Positions 17,838 to 24,495 of a stretch of 38,424 nt of DNA are shown here, one piece after another. A model generated the notes under the pieces. The model was not told the origin of the DNA and made no database searches. It saw only the letters and a program-made list of their open reading frames with translations. Every line of letters begins with the position of its first letter. Position 1 is the first letter of the stretch. The position numbers and the translations under genes are program-made. Source of the DNA: a virus. The DNA is taken from positions 1 to 38,424 of IMG/VR virus record IMGVR_UViG_3300046009_004644, one strand, 5' to 3'.

Positions 17838-19535
17838 ATGGCAGTTACAACACCCCCAAGCGTCGCAACGCTACCAGCGGCACCCGACCCGTCGAACCGC
17901 GCAACGTTTAACACCCTTGCATATAATTGGTCGAACGCGTTGCCGACTTTCCGCACCGAGCTTGTCGGGCTTGCCGCGAACGTGTACGGCAACGCGGTCG
18001 ACGCCGCCGCGAGCGCTACGAGTGCAGCGGATCAAGTTGCACTAGCGGCAACCAGCGCCGATAACGCGTTAATAAGTGAAACGAACGCCGCCGCGAGCGC
18101 CGATAACGCGTTAATAAGTGAAACGAACGCCGCCGCGAGCGCGCTAACAGCAGTAAGCGCACCAGGCACTAGCGCAACAAGCACGACTAGCGTCGCGGTC
18201 GGTCTTGGGTCTAAGTCGCTGACCGTCGAAACCGGAAAAATGCTAACGGTGGGCGCATCGGTCAAGATTGCAAGCACCGCGACCCCGACGACTTGGATGC
18301 ACGGGGACATCACCGCGTACAACAGTGGCACGGGTGCGCTAGTCGTCAACGTGACGACGATCAACGGGTCGGGCACGTTGGCGGCTTGGACTGTTTCGCT
18401 AAGTGCCCCCGCGGGCGTTTCGACATACCCAAAACAAGCAATTTCGGACAAAACAGCGGCTTACACTTTAGTCGCGGGCGATCACGCGACAACGATCCGC
18501 ACCACGTCGGGTACTGGCGACATTACGCTTCTTGCGAGTGCAACGGCGGGCGTCGGCTTTATTTTCAACTACGTCAATGAAACGACAGTTGTTCGAAACG
18601 TAATTCGTGCTGGCACTGATACATTTCAAGGTGGCGAAAGTTCGATTGCGGTGCCGCCTGGCTCCTCTGTGACGATTACGTGCGCGACCGCATCGGCGTC
18701 GGGCAAATGGAAAATATTAAGCCGCTCCGCGACGGGCAGCGGCGGAAACTCCGTTGCGCTTAACCAGGGCGTCGCGTCGGGGTCTGGCTCGATTGCAATC
18801 GGCGGAAGCAGCACCGCGACCGCGTCGGCTCTTGGCGCTATCGCGATAGGCGCGGGCACCGCGAGCAATTCAAACGCGATTAGCATCGGCAACGGCACCG
18901 CGGGCGGGCTTAGTTCGGTCAATGTAGGTGGGCAAAGCGCATCGGCGGCAAACGCCGTCGCTATTGGGGTGGGTTCTAACGCTACGGGTATGGAATCGGT
19001 TGCGATTGGTAATAACACCGCAAACGCGCAACGGGCATTCGCAATCGGGTCTTATGCACTCGCGGACTTCGCGGGTAAATTTGCGCACGGTTCCTATTCC
19101 GCAAGGGGCGCGGGTAGTGGTTGGTCGCAATACGCTCGCACCGTTTTGTCGGCAAGTGCTACGGCAATCAATACAAACTACACACTAACATCGGACGGGA
19201 ACGCGGTCGGGGCGTCGAACATTATTAACGTGCCTTTGTCTCGTTTGGTTACTTTCACAGCGACAGTGTCGGCGGGTCGGCTCGCGACTTTAGGAACCGA
19301 GTCGGCAGGGTGGGAAGTGAAAGGCGTAATTCGCCGCGGTAATACCGGAAACGTCGCGTTTGTTGGTACGCCAACGGTCACAAGTTTAGGCGGCACGGTG
19401 CCGACAGGTTGGACGCTCACCGCGACAGCAGACACGACAAACCAAGGGCTTGCGTTGGTTTTTAATATGGGCGCCACGGCAATGACAAACGTGTATGTAA
19501 GCGCGGCGGTGCATGCGTCCGAAGTCGCGATTTAA
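17838..19535 (+). CDS. Tail fibre with YadA-like beta-roll head repeats
   Basis: The 565-residue protein is probably the receptor-binding fibre. The N-terminus (1-60) should attach to the tail. Residues about 55-105 are Ala/Ser-rich helical repeats including a perfect 14-residue duplication (SADNALISETNAAA). Residues about 310-420 hold YadA/Hia-type repeats such as GSIAIGGSSTATAS, GAIAIGAGTASNSN, NAVAIGVGSNATGM and ESVAIGNNTANAQ, which fold into a trimeric left-handed beta-roll in adhesins. The C-terminal 120 residues are beta-rich. No intramolecular chaperone motif is seen. Confidence 0.88.
   Translation: MAVTTPPSVATLPAAPDPSNRATFNTLAYNWSNALPTFRTELVGLAANVYGNAVDAAASATSAADQVALAATSADNALISETNAAASADNALISETNAAASALTAVSAPGTSATSTTSVAVGLGSKSLTVETGKMLTVGASVKIASTATPTTWMHGDITAYNSGTGALVVNVTTINGSGTLAAWTVSLSAPAGVSTYPKQAISDKTAAYTLVAGDHATTIRTTSGTGDITLLASATAGVGFIFNYVNETTVVRNVIRAGTDTFQGGESSIAVPPGSSVTITCATASASGKWKILSRSATGSGGNSVALNQGVASGSGSIAIGGSSTATASALGAIAIGAGTASNSNAISIGNGTAGGLSSVNVGGQSASAANAVAIGVGSNATGMESVAIGNNTANAQRAFAIGSYALADFAGKFAHGSYSARGAGSGWSQYARTVLSASATAINTNYTLTSDGNAVGASNIINVPLSRLVTFTATVSAGRLATLGTESAGWEVKGVIRRGNTGNVAFVGTPTVTSLGGTVPTGWTLTATADTTNQGLALVFNMGATAMTNVYVSAAVHASEVAI
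18054..18137 (+). repeat. Perfect 42-bp tandem duplication in fibre gene
   Basis: 18054-18095 and 18096-18137 are identical (starting AGCGCCGATAACGCG), giving two copies of a 14-residue segment. The absence of any change suggests a recent duplication or slippage event. Confidence 0.92.
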
Positions 19536-19561
19536 TTTAACGATATAAAGGAAAAAAAATC

Positions 19562-19882
19562 ATGGCAGATTACAACCAAACCGACGTCTCGGGCAAAAGC
19601 TGGCAGCGTTGCAACCAGGTACTAATTAGCAACCCGCGACACGGCGCGCCAATGGTGCGGCTAAGCGAAGAAGTTATCGTCGTCGCTGGCGACAAAGAGT
19701 TCGCCGAGTCTTTGCCCGGCATCCATTTCGAATTTGATCCAAACATCGTTATTCAAATGCGCAACCCCGAAACGGGCGAGGTGATCCCAGGGGCGACAAT
19801 GACGGGCTTGCAAGTCTATGCGGCAATGTTCTCGCTTTATATTCAAAAAGCACAAGAGCGCGACGCACTAATCGCACCTTAA
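19562..19882 (+). CDS. Conserved-looking small protein after tail fibre
   Basis: The 106-residue soluble protein has no motif I recognise. A good AAAGG site precedes the ATG. Its position between fibre and lysis genes suggests a fibre assembly factor or minor tail component; the sequence shows mixed alpha/beta character, with IHFEFDPNIVIQMRNPETGE in the middle and a C-terminal helix ending in a Gln/Glu-rich stretch. The function is unknown. Confidence 0.75.
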   Translation: MADYNQTDVSGKSWQRCNQVLISNPRHGAPMVRLSEEVIVVAGDKEFAESLPGIHFEFDPNIVIQMRNPETGEVIPGATMTGLQVYAAMFSLYIQKAQERDALIAP

Positions 19883-19905
19883 ACCGCCGACGGGGATAAC
19901 TAAAC

Positions 19906-20148
19906 ATGACACCAAAAGAGCGCCAAGAATTTATCGCCGACATCGCGCAAGCGCTCCGAGCGAACACCCCGTCGCTGTCCGAGGACGAAATGCAATGGGT
20001 AAAACTCGCAATTAAGCGCGAAGCGCAAAGCGTAAAGCTTCGCCAAGCGATCATCGAAAAAACATTATCGGCGCTCGTGCTCGTTGTTTTTGCCTGGGCG
20101 GGTTCGGTCTTGCTCGAATGGGCGAAAGCGCACGGTTTTAAACCTTGA
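19906..20148 (+). CDS. Small membrane protein, possible holin partner
   Basis: The 80-residue protein has a charged, helical N-terminal part (1-50) and one transmembrane segment near 53-70 (SALVLVVFAWAGSVLLEW), then a short tail. It precedes the holin and endolysin genes, so it may be an antiholin, a second holin or an unrelated membrane protein. The start has a GGGG site. No Rz/Rz1-type spanin is evident in this cassette. Confidence 0.7.
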   Translation: MTPKERQEFIADIAQALRANTPSLSEDEMQWVKLAIKREAQSVKLRQAIIEKTLSALVLVVFAWAGSVLLEWAKAHGFKP

Positions 20149-20198
20149 TACTTTCGCCGTCTTTGGATCCAAAAGAAAGACACTAAAAGGAACGCAAA

Positions 20199-20675
20199 AT
20201 GCTACTTTCTATTTTATCCGCCCTCGGGGGCGGGCTTCTTCGTTTGTTGCCTGAAATTCTGAACTTGCTACACAAGAAAGAGGACAACACGCACGAACTA
20301 AAAATGCTCGACAAGCAATTTCAACTCGAACAGCTACGCAGCGACAACAAGGTGCGCGAAATCGAGGTGCAAGGCAATTTCGACCAGGTAATCGCCTTAC
20401 TCGAAGCGCAAAAAACCGCGCTTCAAGGGCAAATGCAAAAGACGGGTGTTCGTATCGTCGACGCGTTAAATTTCCTCGTTCGTCCGGTCGTGACTTACGT
20501 TTTGCTCTCCCTTTATGTGTTGCACAAATTGGGCGGCGCGGTAATGCTTTACGCGACGGGCTCGTCGTTGTCGTCGGTGTTCGTGCAAATCTATTCACCC
20601 GACGATTTCGCTTTGCTCTCGGGCGTCTTGGCGTTTTGGTTCGTCGGTCGCGTTTTCGACAAAGTAAATAAATGA
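20199..20675 (+). CDS. Holin, three-TM type
   Basis: The 158-residue protein resembles the Holin_3TMs family. It has an amphipathic or membrane N-terminus (LLSILSALGGGLLRLLPEIL), a central charged coiled coil (residues about 27-80), then two transmembrane segments with RPVVTYVLLSLYVLHKLGG and LLSGVLAFWFVGRVF. It would permeabilise the inner membrane and release the endolysin. The endolysin ATG overlaps its stop codon by four bases, so the two are coupled. Confidence 0.85.
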   Translation: MLLSILSALGGGLLRLLPEILNLLHKKEDNTHELKMLDKQFQLEQLRSDNKVREIEVQGNFDQVIALLEAQKTALQGQMQKTGVRIVDALNFLVRPVVTYVLLSLYVLHKLGGAVMLYATGSSLSSVFVQIYSPDDFALLSGVLAFWFVGRVFDKVNK

Positions 20676-21097
20676 ACACCCTCGACCAAGCGTTCGCCTT
20701 CGTCGCTAAGTTCGAAGGGTGCCGCCTTCGGGCGTATCAAGACATCGTCGGCGTTTGGACGATAGGGCACGGCGAAACGCTCGGCGTCGTGCCTGGCATG
20801 GTCTGGACGCAGGAACAAGCCGATAGCGCTTTGCGCCGTCGACTAATTTATTTTATGTCGGGGGTCTTGGCGCGTTGCCCTGGGCTTTCAGGAAATCGCC
20901 TAGTCGCTTGCGTGTCACTCGCCTATAACATCGGGCTTGGTGCGTTCGGGGCTTCGTCGGTTTGCCGACTCGCGAAGCGCGGCGAGTTCAACGCCGCGGC
21001 GGAAAAGTTTTTGCTTTGGAACAAGGCGGGCGGGCGGGCGGTTCGCGGCTTAACGATCCGCCGCACCGCCGAGCGCGACTTGTTTTTGATCCCCTAA
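20672..21097 (+). CDS. Endolysin, GH24 lysozyme (T4/R21-like)
   Basis: The 141-residue enzyme hydrolyses peptidoglycan glycan strands. The catalytic triad of T4-like lysozymes is visible with exact spacing: Glu15 (KFEGCRLRAY), Asp24 (QDIVG) and Thr30 (WTIGHGET). The LVACVSLAYNIGLGAFGASS and LLWNKAGGRAVRGLTIRR segments are also family signatures. There is no N-terminal signal-anchor segment, so release depends on the holin. The stop is next to the first integrase arm-type repeat. Confidence 0.95.
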   Translation: MNTLDQAFAFVAKFEGCRLRAYQDIVGVWTIGHGETLGVVPGMVWTQEQADSALRRRLIYFMSGVLARCPGLSGNRLVACVSLAYNIGLGAFGASSVCRLAKRGEFNAAAEKFLLWNKAGGRAVRGLTIRRTAERDLFLIP

Positions 21098-21203
21098 ATT
21101 TGCGGAAGATGCGGCGAAATAGGTTAAATTTGTGGGGCTTGCTTCTACTTGTGAAATTCCGCAAAAGTGTCTTAAGCCGTTGTTTTATATCACTTCCCGC
21201 CGT

Positions 21204-21251
21204 GGATTGTGATTCCTGTTGTCGTGGGTTCGAGCCCCATCGTCCACCCCA
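21204..21251 (+). other. attP: attP core, 3' part of tRNA-His
   Basis: The sequence from GGATTGTGATTCC (anticodon GTG at 21209-21211) through the T arm (GTGGGTTCGAGCCCCAT) to CCA at 21249-21251 reproduces the 3' two thirds of a tRNA-His, including the C73 discriminator that only tRNA-His uses. No D arm precedes it, so it is not a complete gene. Such tRNA 3' copies are the standard phage attachment cores. After integration, the host gene is restored. It lies next to the integrase operon. Confidence 0.9.
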
Positions 21252-21267
21252 ATATAATCAATGACTT

Positions 21268-21291
21268 AGCCCACTTTCGAGTGGGCTTTTT
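21268..21291 (+). terminator. Terminator of late/lysis transcript
   Basis: AGCCCAC (21268-21274) pairs with GTGGGCT (21281-21287) and is followed by TTTTTC. It is active in the rightward sense, ending the late operon after the attP core. In the leftward direction there is no T run. Confidence 0.8.
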
Positions 21292-21352
21292 CATTTTTGC
21301 GGAAGATAAAAAGCACTTTTGCGGAAGATGATTTTATAAAATCGTTGTCTAA

Positions 21353-21523
21353 TTAACTAACGACGCCACTTTTCGCTAATGCTTTGCGTATTCCTTCGCT
21401 TACATTTCCTTCACCAAGCTTTGCGGCAATCTCCAAGCTCTTTGCGTCAAGATACACGTTAACGCGCTTGCCTTCTTCCATTTGCTTTTGGAATCCGCGT
21501 TTATTTTTTTCCGATTTATTCAT
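21353..21523 (-). CDS. Ribbon-helix-helix protein (small)
   Basis: The 56-residue basic protein starts MNKSEKNKRGFQKQ. The KRVNVYLDAKSLEIAAK segment followed by GEGNVSEGIRKAL is the ribbon (VNVYLD) and two-helix pattern of RHH DNA-binding proteins. It is short and lies just downstream of integrase and beside attP. Its ATG overlaps the upstream stop (ATGA). It could be an autorepressor of its operon, an excision factor or an antitoxin; the sequence does not choose. Confidence 0.8.
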   Translation of the reverse strand: MNKSEKNKRGFQKQMEEGKRVNVYLDAKSLEIAAKLGEGNVSEGIRKALAKSGVVS

Positions 21524-21657
21524 TTTCTTAATACCGCTTTTATTATTTTTAGGGATACGCCTAAGTCAATCATGTAGGACAGTGAAAACGAAACCGTCCC
21601 GCCTGTTTTATAGGCGATTCGGATTAACCGTTTCGCCTCTTTTTTATGATCTACCAT
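21520..21657 (-). CDS. Tiny basic protein coupled to RHH gene
   Basis: The 45-residue frame begins MVDHKKEAKRLIRIAYKTGG. Its start overlaps the upstream gene by seven bases and its stop overlaps the RHH start by four (ATGA), a pattern of real coupled genes. Most of it could form a basic amphipathic helix and a second helix. I do not recognise it. Confidence rests on the overlaps and on the absence of other content in this stretch. Confidence 0.6.
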   Translation of the reverse strand: MVDHKKEAKRLIRIAYKTGGTVSFSLSYMIDLGVSLKIIKAVLRK

Positions 21658-21812
21658 CCTAACGAATCCGTCCAAGCATCAAAAGCATCATCACCCATGC
21701 GCGCATTCAATTCATCGTATGTCATTCTAAATGCGGCGTTTGCTTCTTGAGTGTTTTTTGCGCGTAATTCAATCAAAGCGGCTTGAAGTTGTTTTGTAGT
21801 GAATTTTTGCAT
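21651..21812 (-). CDS. Small protein, first gene of attP-side mini-operon
   Basis: The 53-residue acidic protein starts MQKFTTKQLQAALIELRA. I take the ATG at 21812, which has GGAG eight bases upstream; a longer in-frame reading from 21875 would start inside the promoter. The sequence is helical with KQLQAALIEL and MTYDELNARMGDDAFDAWTD. It is not a known family to me. A sigma-70-like promoter and a 17-bp inverted repeat lie 40-90 bases upstream. Confidence 0.75.
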   Translation of the reverse strand: MQKFTTKQLQAALIELRAKNTQEANAAFRMTYDELNARMGDDAFDAWTDSLGW

Positions 21813-21851
21813 TTTTTCATTCTCCGTTGTGTTTGTGAACCCGATGAATGA

Positions 21852-21899
21852 AGTATATACACACAAATAAAACAATGCAAGGTTTATTTGTGTGTATAT
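21852..21899 (-). promoter_or_regulatory. Promoter inside a perfect 17-bp inverted repeat
   Basis: Reading leftward: -35 TTGCAT (21880-21875), 17-base spacer, -10 TATACT (21857-21852). The arms 21855-21871 (ATATACACACAAATAAA) and 21883-21899 are exact complements around an 11-base centre. The repeat covers spacer and -10, an operator-like layout. Because it starts five bases after the integrase stop, it could also act as an RNA processing hairpin on integrase mRNA. Confidence 0.65.
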
Positions 21900-21903
21900 G
21901 TAT

Positions 21904-23001
21904 TTACTTCGTCGACGTTGTTTTTCGAACCGTGTTGCGGTCGTAGGTCTTACGGATCATGCGTTCGTCGACGTGCCCCGTCGCGTTAATTATGTTCGTT
22001 TCGCCAACACTTACGCGTTCGGTGACAGACATTGGGCGCATGTCCTTAAGCGCGAAACGCTCAAAAGTGAGGTTTTCGGCTTTCGCCCTGGCTTCGCAAT
22101 ATTTCATTAAGCGCGTCCAAATCGTGCCCCACCCCGAGCGCGAATACTCTTGCCCCTCCGTGTTGCCGAAAACAAACATGCTCGCCGTTCTTTGCAGCGA
22201 CAACGCTTCGTCGACCGCCGTCCGCAACGCTGGCGACCATTGCACAAGCTTATATTTTTGCACCTGGGTCGCTCGCTTTTTCCCAATTGGTATTTTTAAA
22301 CCCTCGGCGGTGATCGATGCGCGCGTCATACTTCGCATTTCGCTCGGGCGGCTTGTTGTTAAGTAAGCAACGTAAAAGCAAAGCCCTAAAACGTGGTATT
22401 GTCCGCCGCGCTTGCGGGCTTCGCTTAACGCGAGTTCTAGGTGCGCGTCTTCGACTAGCTTCGTCGACGCCGTTGTCGGGTTGTACCTAATATCACGACA
22501 AGGGTTTTGCTCTAGTTCGCCGCGCGTCCTTGCGTATTCCAGAATCGCCGAAAGTAGGGCGATTTCCTTGTTCGCCTTCGCGGGGGCGCCGTTGTCGGCT
22601 CTCGCTGCTAGATACCCGTAAACGTGTTTCGTTTTGATTTGCTCGGGCAACATCGCCCCGAACACTTTCACCAGGTTTTTTGCTTCGGGCTTATTACCTT
22701 CCAACGTCGACGCGGCTTTGCGCCGTCCGTCGTTCGGCTTAAGGTTCTTTTGCCATAAGAAATATCGATCTACCAGGGAGGCAACCGTGCCCGCTTCGAC
22801 GGCGTTGCCGTTTAGCATATCGGCACGGCGAACCGCTTCGGCGCGCTTCTCGGCAATGTCTCGCGCATCACCAGCGCGGGCGGCGAGGGTGAAAGCCCGC
22901 GTGTTGTCGGGTAATTTATAGTAAAAGCTTACTTTAAATTTGCCGTCGATCCGATACAGGCGGAACGGCATCCCGTCGGGTGATTTGCGTCGTCCGTTCA
23001 T
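21904..23001 (-). CDS. int: Tyrosine-recombinase integrase
   Basis: The 365-residue integrase catalyses site-specific recombination between attP and tRNA-His. The N-terminal about 65 residues look like an arm-binding domain (RLYRIDGKFKVSFYYKLP), residues 70-165 are the SAM-like core-binding domain, and 185-365 the catalytic domain. Catalytic residues visible are Arg218 (TTSRPSEMRSM), Arg322 in LKDMRPM, His343 (ATGH) and the nucleophile Tyr353 (KTYDR). The usual His before the second Arg is replaced by Lys, as in several phage integrases. The start overlaps the DUF4224 stop. A hairpin/promoter follows the stop. Confidence 0.95.
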   Translation of the reverse strand: MNGRRKSPDGMPFRLYRIDGKFKVSFYYKLPDNTRAFTLAARAGDARDIAEKRAEAVRRADMLNGNAVEAGTVASLVDRYFLWQKNLKPNDGRRKAASTLEGNKPEAKNLVKVFGAMLPEQIKTKHVYGYLAARADNGAPAKANKEIALLSAILEYARTRGELEQNPCRDIRYNPTTASTKLVEDAHLELALSEARKRGGQYHVLGLCFYVAYLTTSRPSEMRSMTRASITAEGLKIPIGKKRATQVQKYKLVQWSPALRTAVDEALSLQRTASMFVFGNTEGQEYSRSGWGTIWTRLMKYCEARAKAENLTFERFALKDMRPMSVTERVSVGETNIINATGHVDERMIRKTYDRNTVRKTTSTK

Positions 23002-23225
23002 TTTCTCAATGCTCCGAAGTTCGGTTCGATTTCAGCGGCTTTCGCCTGGCTTGCCCCTATTTCGCCCATCATGCGCCCGTCGTGGTAACGCGTCAACACC
23101 TGGGGGAAGCCCGTCGCCGAGACCGTAAACACCCAATTATTCTTAATTAGCCAACGGCGAATCGCCGCGCGTTGGTTCGGCTTGAGGTCGGTTAGTTCCG
23201 ACAATTGTGCGGCGGTTAGGTACAT
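22998..23225 (-). CDS. DUF4224-like protein
   Basis: The 75-residue protein begins MYLTAAQLSELTDLKPNQRA, followed by IRRWLIKNNWVFTVSATGFPQV, the typical short helix-turn-helix pattern of DUF4224 proteins that often lie next to phage integrases and may help excision. I use the ATG at 23225; a longer frame would overlap the preceding gene with non-coding-looking sequence. Its stop overlaps the integrase start (ATGA). Confidence 0.8.
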   Translation of the reverse strand: MYLTAAQLSELTDLKPNQRAAIRRWLIKNNWVFTVSATGFPQVLTRYHDGRMMGEIGASQAKAAEIEPNFGALRK

Positions 23226-23229
23226 TCTT

Positions 23230-23658
23230 CTAGCCCTCAATCTCGCGGTGTAAGGTTTTGTTGTGTGCGATGTTGCCGCGAACGATTTCGTTTGCCTCGT
23301 CCATGATGCAGCGAAATTGATGTTTAGACATACGCTCGCGACAAATATCAATGAACGCCCCTGGGATAGATTCGGGTTTCTCCGACTTTCTTTTCACCCT
23401 TAACGCGCTCATTTGCTGTTGTAGTTCGAATTTTTCCGCACCTAGCTTTTTACGAAGTCCTTTGTCGGCGGTAGACCCCATCAAATACTCGATGCTTAAC
23501 ATCCGCAACTTAAGCGAATCGCGTCTTTCTTCTATTGTTAAAACCTTCGTTGGGTCTTCGCCCCCGCCGAGTAAGTCGAACCCTTTGCGGCTTCCCTTTG
23601 TCGAGTGGTTGCCGCTTCGGGTCTGAAATTGTTCGCTATTCGATTGGCTCTTTAACAT
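23230..23658 (-). CDS. Unknown early protein, charged and helical
   Basis: The 142-residue basic protein has a low-complexity N-terminus (about 35 residues), a central coiled-coil-like part around TIEERRDSLKLRMLSIEYLM and ELQQQMSALRVKRK, and a C-terminal helix with Cys/His residues (DICRERMSKHQFRCIMDE). No family recognised. It sits between a tiny membrane protein and the DUF4224 gene with one- and four-base gaps, so it is part of the same operon. Confidence 0.7.
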   Translation of the reverse strand: MLKSQSNSEQFQTRSGNHSTKGSRKGFDLLGGGEDPTKVLTIEERRDSLKLRMLSIEYLMGSTADKGLRKKLGAEKFELQQQMSALRVKRKSEKPESIPGAFIDICRERMSKHQFRCIMDEANEIVRGNIAHNKTLHREIEG

Positions 23659-23659
23659 T

Positions 23660-23800
23660 TCAACCCCCTAACAATCCAAAAGCACAACAGCGCCAAGAAA
23701 CACGACCCAACCCGAGTGCGGGGGTGCCGAACGCGAGCCCGACAAGCCCCGCGACGACCAAGCCCGCCGCGCAAAATGTTTTTACGTTGTCGCGTTTCAT
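23660..23800 (-). CDS. Tiny membrane protein (46 aa)
   Basis: The frame starts MKRDNVKTF and continues with a hydrophobic segment CAAGLVVAGLVGLAFG and a second weaker one with GLGRVSWRCCAFGLLGG at the end. The start shares one base with the upstream stop (TGATG) and one base separates its stop from the next ATG. This exact fit, plus a clear transmembrane segment, supports a real gene too short for standard length cut-offs. Function unknown. Confidence 0.65.
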   Translation of the reverse strand: MKRDNVKTFCAAGLVVAGLVGLAFGTPALGLGRVSWRCCAFGLLGG

Positions 23801-24495
23801 CACTTAGCCCCTTCGAGTTCGATTAGCAAATCGAGAAAATGCCGCGCCTTTTTCAAATCAGCGATCCCGTTTTTATCGCGCCAACGGGTGACGTATTTAA
23901 TGACACTACCTTCGGCAAACGGCAAGCCGTTCGCGTGGATATACTCGACGGGTTGAATTTTTAGCTTTTTGTAATGGTCGCCGCCTTCTTGCACTTGCAA
24001 AGCCGATTGCGGTTCGCTCGATACAAGCCCCTCTTGCTCGATAATTTTGTAAGAAACTATGCGAGACCAAGGAATCATGCCCGCGGTGTCTGCCGTCATC
24101 TCCCCGTCTGTGTCTTCCACCACGACAAAGGTGTCGGGCGGCAGCGGGTTTTGTTGCCCGCGGAATCGAATAAAGCCGTCGCCGAGTTTGTCGCTCGGGT
24201 CGACAAAGCGGCGCGCTTGGGCTTCTAGCAACCAATCCGCCCGAACGCCAAGCGCGACAGGGTCGAGCGCTTCGGGCATGGTGGTAATTTCTTGCGCGTC
24301 TTGGTCGAGGATATTCGCCTTCCACATAGCGCATTGCGGGCAAACGGTCTCGAACGTTTCGTCGTGCGTTTCGCAATGTGTCGCCGCGCGTTTCGCTTTG
24401 TCTTCGGCGATGCACTCGTCGCAATCGTCGGTAAAATTTAAAGCGTGGTGAATGCAAAATCCCATACCGTCGCGAATAATGTGGTGGTGTCTCAT
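23800..24495 (-). CDS. DUF3310-containing protein with Cys/His N-terminus
   Basis: The C-terminal about 65 residues are the DUF3310 (SaV-like) module: GGDHYKKLKIQPVEYIHAN, then GSVIKYVTRWRDKNGIADLKKA. The N-terminal 60 residues hold Cys/His clusters (FCIHH, CDECIAE, HCETH, CPQCA) that could bind zinc. The middle part (70-160) is unassigned. DUF3310 proteins are common in phage replication or nucleotide-metabolism clusters, but their biochemical role is not settled. It overlaps the helicase gene by four bases. Confidence 0.85.
   Translation of the reverse strand: MRHHHIIRDGMGFCIHHALNFTDDCDECIAEDKAKRAATHCETHDETFETVCPQCAMWKANILDQDAQEITTMPEALDPVALGVRADWLLEAQARRFVDPSDKLGDGFIRFRGQQNPLPPDTFVVVEDTDGEMTADTAGMIPWSRIVSYKIIEQEGLVSSEPQSALQVQEGGDHYKKLKIQPVEYIHANGLPFAEGSVIKYVTRWRDKNGIADLKKARHFLDLLIELEGAK

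Larger units (their letters stand above)
21096..21330. repeat. Arm-type repeats flanking attP core
   Basis: Four copies of TTTGCGGAA(GAT) surround the core: 21099-21110 (TTTGCGGAAGAT), 21154-21169 on the other strand (reverse complement CACTTTTGCGGAATTT), 21296-21307 and 21314-21330 (CACTTTTGCGGAAGATG). Two lie on each side. Integrase of lambda-type systems binds such arm sites. A weaker match (AAATTTGTGG) lies at 21126-21135. Confidence 0.75.

Noticed and set aside
21200-21251. Complete tRNA-His gene
   Set aside because: Only the anticodon arm, variable region, T arm and acceptor 3' strand are present; no D arm or 5' acceptor strand, so it is an attachment core.
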